The position numbers and the translations under genes were made by a program. From Triatoma infestans (Eukaryota; Arthropoda; Insecta; Hemiptera; Reduviidae), in the NCBI GenBank assembly GCA_011037195.1, contig JAAEAF010000117.1, positions 62,001-126,000 of the forward strand: DNA of 64,000 nt. Direction: 5' to 3'. Shown piece by piece: positions 1 through 10,300 of the stretch (position 1 is its first letter; each line of letters starts with the position of its first letter). The notes below the pieces were generated by a model that searched no databases, had not been told where the DNA came from, and saw only the letters and a program-made list of their open reading frames with translations.

Positions 1-198
1 CACCTGTGGTTGTTGATTTTGGTCCCCCGGAGCGGAGTAAATCTTCATCACTATATTTTTTAAACGGTTTGATAGCATGGTGAACAACATTTTTTGAAAT
101 TTTAAGGTCAGCCGTTATTTTTCGTTCTGATTTCCCTATTTTATGTAAAGTTCAATGGCACTTCTGGTAGCAACACTCACTTCTTTAACTTTGTCCAT
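1..198 (-). pseudogene. Tc1-like transposase, N-terminal fragment cut by window edge
   Basis: The minus strand from the ATG at 198 reads into a Tc1/mariner-type DNA-binding N-terminus. It starts MDKVKEVSVATRSAIELY and continues in a shifted frame as a paired-like helix-turn-helix with KSERKITADLKIS and a basic GGPKSTTTG linker. Tc1 transposases bind their terminal repeats through this bipartite HTH. A one-base frameshift near 143 puts a stop (TAG) in the first frame, so the copy is dead. The catalytic DDE part lies outside the window or is lost. The family call comes from the characteristic order of the N-terminal motifs; the subfamily is not determined. Confidence 0.75.
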
Positions 199-669
199 TT
201 TGTATTAATTCAGAAAAATACAAGGAGGTGAGGATTATACTATTTACCTAAATAAGATTGCATTATATAATAGCAAGCTCTCTCTATCAATCCAGTAGCA
301 ATGCTTGTGATGGCAATTTGGAGGACAATTTAAGTCTCGGGATAGAACTCACAATTATTTGGAAGAATATATTAAATCGGTATTAAATATAATAAATACA
401 TTTAACTTAATAAGAGAGAAAATAACTTAATTACTTTTAGAGTCACAATTAGCCCCCTTTAACAAATAATTGAATAATTAATAAAAGACATAAAAAAAGA
501 TAGAGCTAAGGAACAAATATTAAATTTTTTTTTTTTCTAACGGCTTTAAGAATGTAATTGTTGTAGAATGATTTTAGTTTGTACTAAAAAATTAAGACTG
601 TATTCTTATAAAACAAACAAAAAAAAAATCAAATTTTACATTTTAGTTGAAATAAAAAAAGAAAAAAAA
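199..669. other. A+T-rich intergenic DNA, nothing recognised
   Basis: This stretch has homopolymer A and T runs and no convincing coding frame, RNA gene or repeat shared with the rest of the window. Confidence 0.5.
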
Positions 670-1136
670 TTAAAAACGAATAAAATTAAAGTTTCTGAAT
701 TCACCGCCAGGTAACAGCACTTACTTAATCTAGAATTTGTAGTAGTTCAAATAATTGCCGCTAGAAAGCACAAGCTTCCAGATATAAGAATTGTAGTTCC
801 AAAATTTGCCACCCGATCACAGCGCCATCCTTTGATGTAAAACATTTTTCAGTAGTTTAAAATGTGTCTTGGGGTAAGGACGGGAAGTGGTTAGAATTTT
901 CCGTTAAAAAAGTTAAAAACAAATAAAATTAAAGTTTCTGAATTCACCGCCAGGTAACAGCACTTACTTAATCTAGAATTTGTAGTAGTTCAAATAATTG
1001 CCGCTAGAAAGCATAAGCTTCCAGATATAAGAATTGTAGTTTCAAAATTTGCCACCCGATCACAGCGCCATCCTTTGATGTAAAACATTTTTCAGTAGTT
1101 TAAAATGTGTCTTGCGAAAGGACGGGAAGTGGTTAG
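670..1136. repeat. Tandem duplication, two units of about 225 bp
   Basis: Positions 670-894 and 913-1136 are near-identical direct copies, offset by 243 bases. Both start with a TTAAAAAC...AATAAAATTAAAG stretch and end at CGGGAAGTGGTTAG. They differ by a few substitutions (for example AGCACAAG versus AGCATAAG) and a small indel near GTGTCTTG. An 18-base spacer separates them. No coding content is seen. Confidence 0.9.
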
Positions 1137-1300
1137 CGTAATAGACTCCACAAAAAAAAATCTTTGCAAGTAGCGACACCTAGTGACAAACTATATAACC
1201 ATAAATAAAATTGATTTCTCAGTAGGTGCTGTTATCTGGTGGCCATTTTTATAACTACAAATATACTAATTTTAATTAGTTACTTTATTAATTAGAAAAC

Positions 1301-1475
1301 AAAAAAAATCTGGAGTGAAGCACACACAAATTTCTCTTTCTCCAGTTTTCAAAATTGTAACCGACAAAATTTATAGTTAGTATAACAAATTTAATAAAAT
1401 TCGTCGATGTTTTTATGGAGAAAATCACAAAAACTGGAAAAATTACTTAGATTTACATTATAATTGAAAAAAAAT
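1301..1475 (+). repeat. 5' fragment of repeat family A
   Basis: The block opens with an A-run followed by TCTGGAGTGAAGCACACACA, then a tract resembling the first 130 bases of the full-length copies at 9950 and 52188. It is truncated before the tandem internal units. Confidence 0.7.
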
Positions 1476-2334
1476 AGCGTAGCGTACACTTCATTTTTAA
1501 ACTAGAAATAAATGAATATATTAATTATATCAATAAAATTCAAATATTTATTTATCTTTTTTCTACATTATATTTCTTTCGCAAGCTATTAAGATAATTC
1601 TTGGCATATTATTTGCCAAGATATTTTTCTGGAATAATGCTTGATATGATATTTTTCCCTCCTTTCTTTTTCATGAGAGGTTTCAGATTTTTTACATTTG
1701 TTTTTCAGCTAGAAGCTATAGAGGGCTGCGAATATTAATATTATCGTATGTAATAACTTAGATACAATGTTAAAATGAGAAATTTAAGACTATTGAAGGA
1801 TAAATCCAAATCGCAATTCATCCTATATAATCATTATTTTTATAAGCATTTATATGTAACTACCAACATACAATTCAAGAACTTTTATCTAAATCTTGTC
1901 AATAATTTACGGGCTAATTCCGTTTGTTGGTATTTGATTGAATATTGTATTTGATATATTTTTGAAAGCAGCTTCAAACCTCTTGAAATGGCTGGTCCAA
2001 TTGCTTGAAACATTTCTTGAGAAATTTCATTCAATATTTATTTATTGCCTAAAGAAACCATATATTTCTATAGCAAGAGATTGACCTCTGCTGAAAGCTG
2101 AACAAAAATACAAACTTTACAAGAAGAAACATTACAAACATTACACACTTAATCTTTAAAGTAATAAAATGTTGAAGTTATCCCTTAATGAAATTCAAGT
2201 ATCTTTATTAATTACTTGATTAATAAAGTAGATAGTATCAATGATTTAAATAGACTTTATTCATTTATAAAAATTATTTTAGGGAAGGAGTTTGAGGGAT
2301 CTCCTCGTAGTTATTAAATAATACTTTTACAAAC
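1476..2334. other. A+T-rich DNA, nothing recognised
   Basis: No coding frame, structured RNA or repeat shared with other parts of the window was found here. Confidence 0.4.
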
Positions 2335-3180
2335 CTATGTATATCTTTCCTCAGAGATAAAATAAAATAAGTGGTTTAACTTTTCTTTATTTTCTATATC
2401 TAATAAGTTAGCAGAAACATAAGAACTGTGTGAAGGTAAGTACCTATTTAACAACCTCCTTCTCAAACATTTATAATAAGGGCATTCCAAAATAAAGTAC
2501 ATAATATTATCATTTATGCCCACCGCACAAGCAAAGCAACTCTTTTAGGATCAAATAAATGGGCTATTACATTATAAAAAATTCTGGGGTGACGATCACT
2601 AGCTACTCTAATTTGAGCTATCAATCTGGTTTTAATGATATTGCATCTAATATTTACATATGAACTCCCATTAGCCAAGGGACTTATCAATCTATAGTGG
2701 ATGTTATATGAAGAGTTAAGTGCTTCATTATGTCAGTTTAGAGAAAGATTCTTTAAGTTATTAGAGACCACGACCGCATGCTGCGCCTCCCAGATGTTCT
2801 GCGCTCCTATAGAATAAAGCATTTCTCTCACAAGAGCCACCCAGTTAAAAGGAATGTCAGGACCATCAAAAAACTTCACAAGTCTTCTATAGCATATCTT
2901 TCGGGGTGAGCTGCTTTACATCGATAAAATCTTCAGCCAGAATAATCTTTTTATAGATTTATTAAAAATCTTGGTTTTCACTTGCCGTCATTCAACTTCC
3001 AGCGAACGAAACTATTGGGGACTTGTCGTGGCAGATTTAAGAGCAACTTTAAGAATATCAATTGGACATGATCGACTATAGTGAAATAGTTCAAGGCACA
3101 ATTTTTTAACTGATCCAAAACTTCTGATCGGTATTGTATATATTATTAAGGGACGGCAATTTGTCATTTTGTCCGGGGCA
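2335..3180 (-). pseudogene. LINE ORF2 C-terminal remnant
   Basis: Minus-strand frames from about 2896 to 2335 contain a C-terminal non-LTR retrotransposon signature. In order there is a conserved aromatic segment (FNWVALVREML), a block with HYRLISPLA and TRLIAQIRVAS, and a terminal 'hospital' segment INDNIMYFILECPYYKCLR, as in jockey/CR1-like ORF2 tails where hits on IFECPLY-type motifs end the protein. Weak matches to the end of the reverse transcriptase thumb continue up to about 3180. Several stops (for example after LKNLSLN) and missing bases show decay. Clade assignment is not secure. Confidence 0.55.
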
Positions 3181-4322
3181 ACGTAACCGCTAGAGCGGGG
3201 CGCTGGCTCTAATCTAGGACTGTTCTGAAAATTATCTATTTAGTTGCTCATTGAAACTTATTTCTAATTCATTGGGCATTAAAGGTTTGAACAGTATAGA
3301 CTAATCTGAAATTCTTGAACTACATCAACTAGGTGGTTTGAACTTTAATAAAAAATATGAAAAAATAAAAGTTTAATGAAACTACGACATTTCCATAAAT
3401 AGGAAATATAAGTATACAAAGTAAACAACACGGGATAAAATCTGAAAAGTCAGTATCATATCACAGCTGTAACATACAGTTTGTCTCGTATTCATTGTGA
3501 ACTTTAGAGGTAACCGGGAAATTGTGCTTGAGCAGTAAAAATATACATTTTTAAGCAAATTAATTTATTGGAATCGAATATACAAAGAACTGAAAAATTA
3601 TATACTGTTTGTTTTTGTCAGGTTCTACGCTGATATACGCTTTGTGTAAGAGTACTTAGTTAAGTTCAGAATATAAGTGCTGATATTTTGTGGCATACTG
3701 GAGATAATTCTCTCACCATATTGTTTTCCTTTTTTATTTTACCTATGGCATGCATGCATTTGCGCAACATGAATATATCGTACTTACTTCATATTAAAAC
3801 TAGAGCTAAAATCAGCAAAACAATTTTAATATTTTAAAATGAACACAAAGATCATATAAAAATCAAATAAATGAAAAGAATCTATACATTGTTGGAAAGA
3901 TTCCTATTTGTAACAATCTTCTTCTTCTCAATTAGTGCAATACCATTTTTTCCAATTTAATGAGTGTTTTTTTTTAAAACATTTTAAATGTTCTAATTTC
4001 TTAAAACATTCTTTCTCAGTATAAAAATAAATAATCATGGTTCTTTTAATGCTTAACTTCCAATGATGCTCAAGCAAAGAATTCAATAGGATAATTATTA
4101 TATTTCAAAAGATCTCAGTTCTCACTTCTTGAATAATTCTTGCAGGAAATACTTGAAATGCTGCAAACAGACAACGTATTTACTTCCAAAAAATTCTATT
4201 TGATGGCATCAACCGTAACTTCACACAGTGATCTGATTGCACTGAGAAATACAAATATAATTTAGGTTATGTCACCAAACTGACCAGTTCCATACCATGT
4301 TTAAAAAATAAAATAAAAATAA
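3181..4322. other. Intergenic / 3' flank of the minus-strand protease-homolog gene
   Basis: No gene seen. The segment adjoining 4323 should contain the 3'UTR of the minus-strand gene; a possible minus-strand AATAAA lies near 3735, but it is one of many in this A+T-rich DNA. Confidence 0.35.
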
Positions 4323-7300
4323 TTATGATGTAATTTTTGGCGAATTAGCCATAATCCAATCGGCGTATTTATCAACTCTTGTATATACACTTGGTTCTCC
4401 TGCTGCGCCGCAAGTAATAGATCCAAATGACATTATACCAATCTAAAAAACAAAAGATGAAGTGATAAATGACAACAAAAATCTTTATTTCATAAACAAA
4501 GTTGGCATAAAATTAATAGATTACCAGAAAATATTTATCTTTATATTTTGGATCCAGAATTACCAATGGCGCGCCACCAAAACCAGAGCATGCATCTTTT
4601 CCAGGCTCTCCACCAACGCATAACTGATTTTCAGTGACAGGCACAGAATTTCCATATAACAAATTACAAAGTTCTAATGGTCGAATAGGCATGATTACTT
4701 GCTGCTGCTTGGATTGTGTTTCTGAAATTGGCGTCATATGAAAATCATGTATGGAACTCCAATAATAGTGGACATTAAATCTTGATAACTATACCTTCTT
4801 GACCAGCAAGCTTTCCCCAACCAACTAAAGTTCCTCTCATTCCTGAAAATGTGGGGTATGACACATGCTGGTACAGACAAATAGGTTGAGCTGACACTGT
4901 AATAAGCTCAAATTAATGAAACAGAATAAATTATAAGGTTAGTTATTGTTTAAGACAAATTTGCCTCTCGTATAATAGATTAATTAATCATATATGTGGC
5001 AATTAACTAATCTTACAGAAATTAAGAATCATTCAAATCATCCAATATTCTTCTCTACTTAGAACCGTAGCTTCATCATACGAATATGTAAACTAAAAAA
5101 ATAACTCATTATCTTCATTTCCAGCTTGTAATGATACTATGTTTGGCGACAATATAGTAAATAGATGATCCACCTCTTTTGGAGGATCCTGCTGTTTGAC
5201 AACCTTTGCTCTCAACGACTTAACTGGTAACGACATCTCTTCTGGCAAACAATCACTTTTTCGACAAGAGATTCTGTTAAAGATTTCATCCATGTACCAT
5301 TGCCCTTTGTGGTGCACCAGCCAGTAGAGTGCGATCGACAGGACGAACAATATGACGGTTTGGCCTGGGGCGAGAATCGGCTTTAGCGTTCACGTTTCTG
5401 TTCATAAAGAAATCTAGGAAAGCCATAGAAAAATTTACCAGCATTTTTCTCGACCCCAGATGTGATATACTGAGTGGCAGGTTTTTGTTATGTTTGATAT
5501 AAGTCGCAGATGTGAGGAAAAACGTGTTGTCTTCCAGTATTGTACATGTTTCTGGAAATTGAGAGATTTTAAGTTGTTAAATAACACTATCGTTTGGTTT
5601 CTTTGAGGACTTCAATAAAAGTGTAGCAACGAGATAGTTTGCCCAAAACAGAGCTTGCCAGATTTACTGGCGAACCAAGAGAATGGCTAGACTTTTGGGG
5701 GCAGTTTAAGAGGATTGATGAAGACAGCGCTTTAATTGCTGATCATCTTTTACTTTCTACAGTCCCTGGATCTAAGGCGAGAGCTGTTGTGGAGGGTTTT
5801 CCAGCAATTGCAGAGAATTACAGTAAGGAGCTAGCCTGTTTAACGACTAAATTCGTGAAAGGTGCCATGTTAGTGGCAGTATTTATGCGGATTTACTTAA
5901 TCTGGTTATGAAAAATGCTACGCCTACCAGGAAGTTACCCCCTTCATTCTCTCTATATTACCAGCTGGTCATAAAATTCATAAAAGGTCTTAAAATTGTG
6001 CGGCCGTTCTGTTACCGCTAGTTGAATCTAGTATACCAGAAGAATTATTAAGAATATGGCAGGGAACGGACAAATGTGTGGATGATCACAAATTGAGATT
6101 ACAGAATTATTGACATTTATGGAAGGAGAGATCAGGAGTGAACAAAAGATTACACTATCGAAATCCTTTGAAGGAAATCTACATTTGGGAAAGTTTAAAA
6201 AGCAGTCAGTTGGAAGTTCAATCATCTGTATCAGGGCTACTTTACCTAGTAGAGGCCAACAAGGTCAGAATTGTTTAATCACGATGAGCCTAGAGAACCG
6301 ATGCCATATATTAATTAAGAAAGGTATGTGCATCAAATGTCCCTAACCTGACCATAGAATCACCAAATGTCCACATTTTGTAAAATGAAAACTTTTAATA
6401 AGCAACTTACAACCTTACAATCTTTTACAATCAACTTTTACAATCTGTTATGTCCAAATTATGACACATCTGCTTGCACATTATAGAATGTTATACCTAT
6501 AATAAATCTATCTTAAAATCAAGCGTGTGCATTATTCATTCAATAAATCCACCACATTAGTCAACATTGGTTTTGTAGTTGGCTCGGGAGGGAGAATGTG
6601 ATATAGTGGAAGGTTTTTGTTATATTACGATATAAGTCGTAGTTATCCAGTTTTGTGTATGTTTCTGGAAATGATAAGATTTTAAGTATTAAGTAATAAC
6701 TGTCATTAAGTTTCTTTGTGAAGTAAACATGTCTTTGTGTAATAAACGTGTAGCAACGATAAGGTTTGTACTTCTGTATAAAACAATCCCTCTTTTCTCA
6801 TATAGAAGAAGAACTCGTCATTTTGGGACCCAGAATTAATCTGATAACTCAACTTATCAATTGAATTTTAAAAATATTCAGACTTTATATCGGTTATTTT
6901 ATATGAGAGATGTGGCATCCCACTCAACACTCATTCTCACTATTTTTAACCAAACAGGAGATACCCCTTTAAAGGCAATACATTTATGTTACTAATACAG
7001 ATTTGGGATCCTTTTATATGCTCAGTATAAATTTTCATCAGTATTAGAAAGTGAGAACACTAATATTTTGCAAAAAAAAAAAAAAAATTTATTATCGGAA
7101 ATATTGTATTAGATAATCAGAGGTTTTATAAACGGTAATCAGTAATTAAAGAGACTGGATATTTGAATCTACCTTACGAACGCTTAGGACTTGTTTGCCA
7201 GAATTTCAGGTTTGTATATAAATATTGCGGTTAGAAAAAAAGGTAAAAAAGCCTGATGAATAAAGAACATTACCTGCAATGCCACTGATTTCATTAAAGG

Positions 7301-10300
7301 ATAGTTGTTATTTATGTTAAAACAGAACATAGTTTATTTTCTACTTTATAAATATTTATGGTATTCTTAATAAAGACCTTATCTATATCTCTACCTATAA
7401 ATTCCATTGCATTGTGATATCAATTTAGTTTTGATTGAAACTTAAATTTAAAAAATCAAATTCTTACAGGAATATTCCACATTTTCTTTGAGTACTAATA
7501 GTGCTATGTTATGTCTGAATGTTTTAGGATCATAACCAGGATGTACTATGATATAATTTAAGGGTATATCTTGCGACTTTCTTGCACAAAATCCACCAGT
7601 GCAATCTGGATCTTGTTTAGAATCATATTCACCTATTCTGACAGTTGCTCTGAAAATAGAAATAACTACTATCAATTAGAAAAAAATGTACTATAAAGTT
7701 AAATTAGGGTCTATTCCTTTACCTTACATTTTATGAGTTGTTGTTTTGGCTAGCGCACAATGTGCTGCCGTAAGTATAACACAACGATTGATGATTGATC
7801 CACAGCATAAATAATCAACGTGATCAGTCAGTTTATCTGTAAAAATAAAAGCGATTAAGTGAAACACATTAATAATCATTTCTTTACCGCTCACAGTTTT
7901 TAATGTGTAGATGATTTAGTAAGAGCTTGATAGTTTTTCTGCTTGTGGGTTTCAGTCTATTGGTTATAAGACGCAGTTTTTGTTTGAATGCTAAATAAAT
8001 ATGTTCAGTAAGATTAGCCCTTCAGAAACTGCACAGTATATGGCGAATGACAAAATGTGAAGGTACAAAAATGTAGCTAGAAGATGGAATCCATAAGTGA
8101 CGAATGCCCAGCACGGAGATTAAGCGAACAACTTAAGCTTTCTAGTCCGTTCTCGTGTCATACACTTCTATGAGTCAATATTAAAAAAAAAAGAACATTT
8201 ATGCCAGAGAGGGAACTTCACCGATATCTTCTTAATCCATTTTGCATTCAAATTGATTGCTGAGAAGAAAAAGAAAAAAAATAGAAAACATGAAATATAC
8301 CTAGATTGCTCGAAGAATGTTTGAATTCTTCATTTGAATAATAAGTAAAATGGATCTTAGAATTGTCTTATTTCATCGATAATAGATAGGTGATATTGAC
8401 ATAAATAAATATATGTGTCCGGGAAAGCTTAAAAAGTTTCATTGCCATAGATATTTATTTTAATCACACGAGAATTTTTGAAAAACTCTTATGTTGTAAA
8501 ACTTATTCAAGAATTATAATGCTTCGGATATTTATTTTTCTTTTCTTTAAACCCCATGGTGAGAATTGTTAATATTATTTAAATAGATGCTTACAATGTA
8601 ATAAATTATAATGAAATGTTTTCTATAATAAAATAAATCCATAATAATAATAATAATAATAATAATAAAACATCATACTTTTAAAACCAACCCGTGCAAC
8701 CCAAGGATGAGCACCAACTCCTTTGTAGCTGGATGACCACCAGTTATTTAATTTTGGAAGACCACAATTTGCTTGATTTATGACATCATGTGAGACGCCT
8801 AGATTTTGAGATGGACAGATATCTGGACAGCAAATTAATGGTTCCATACCTTTATATCCACATGTCAAACCTCGCAACCTGAATATAATGATTTTTTTTT
8901 TTTTATTACTAAAATCAATATCTTCAAAGAGGTAATTAATTAAGCCATACTTTTCTGTTTGTAAACAAGAGTTTTTCATAAGTTGTTTGATGATTGCACA
9001 GTCTTCAAGTGAAATACAGGAAGACCCATAAGAGCATAATAATTCTTTTTTAGGTATATGATCCAACATCCTTGGATTACTCCCTTCTTCTTCTTCAATA
9101 ACTAGTTTAGCAACTAAAAAGAAGAGAATATTTCATTACCTACAAAAAAAACAACAACAGAAATGCACAGGTTTACTTTTAGTTCATCGAAATTATCATT
9201 CCTTTGCAACTTTCAAGAAAATAATCACTTTTTAATGTGCCTCACCCTATGCACAAATTTCGACGTTTTCACTTCTTTCAATTGAGCATTACATTAGTTT
9301 AATCTGCTAAAAATCTGCTTTAAATATTGCTTCGAAAGAAAATTTATTTCCATTTATGTATTTGAAGCGTTCAATTTGAGATTATGTAAGCTACAAATCA
9401 GTGCTGATTAGGGAATTGCGAGCCCACAGGAAAAGGTAATTAATAAGAAAATCATAAAATTTTCCCAACAGAATTAACCCTTATTTAGGATTACAGGCCT
9501 TGAAAAAATTGTAAACTTTTATTTATTTATTTATTTATTTTTTTTATATGTTTTCTGCGCTAGGAGGTTCAGATAAAGAAAATCTTTAAAAGGTGCAATG
9601 AAGGTGAAAGCTAAGTAAAATTTGCTTAAAAGTAAGTATTATTAACTGTGCAAAAGATTGTTGCTCTAGCAGTTGTCTAAATATAAAAAGTGGATGCCTT
9701 TAAGTATCAGTAAATTTTAAAACGTGATTTACCAAAATTGACATTTTTTGTGTTGTGACAGACTTGTTCTGAGGTAGCGATATTTACTTTTTATAAAATG
9801 TTACATAATTGAATAAAAAAAGTTCATACAATAAAATATAATTAAATAAAATAATTATAAATATGATTTTGGTCTTTTTTAGGCTTCCGCGGCTAATAAA
9901 ATATGCAAATTATAGGTCTTTGGGTTAAGAATACGTCAGTTGTTGTCATAAAAAAAAATCTGGTGTGAAACACTCACACAACTTTCTGTTACTCCAGTTC
10001 TCAAAATTATAATTGACAAATTTTATAGCTAGTGTACCCAAATTTAATGAAATTCGACAAAACTGAAAAAAATGATCTAGAAAACCGCACTTCCGGTTTA
10101 CTAATTTTCTTGAAACTCGGAATTTTGGCCATCTGTTTATTTTTAATTAATTTTGTTTGGAGGATAGTATTGTACAATCATCATGGAATAATAGCAATGT
10201 AGAGGAAGCTACACCCTTCCCCTAAAAGTGCCCTAAAAAATGAATTTTCCCAGAGAAATGTTTTAAATAAAAGATGTAGATATTTGCATATTTAGTTTCA

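Larger units (their letters stand above)
5461..6766 (+). mobile_element. Internally deleted BEL/Pao element (LTR-gag-LTR)
   Basis: Two similar direct repeats begin with TGTGATATA at 5461 and 6597 and end near GTAGCAACGA. Between them lies only gag-like sequence. A purine-rich tract (GGGAGGGAGAA) immediately precedes the right repeat, as expected for a polypurine tract. The pol region (protease, RT, RNase H, integrase) is absent, so this is a defective, non-autonomous copy. It lies in intron 5 of the protease homolog, antisense to it. Confidence 0.75.

Noticed and set aside
8623..9069. Single uninterrupted 148-codon frame as one exon of the protease homolog
   Set aside because: Splicing 8950-8879 restores canonical clip-domain spacing, and the 3' end of the frame runs through a GTATG donor into an (ATA)n microsatellite.
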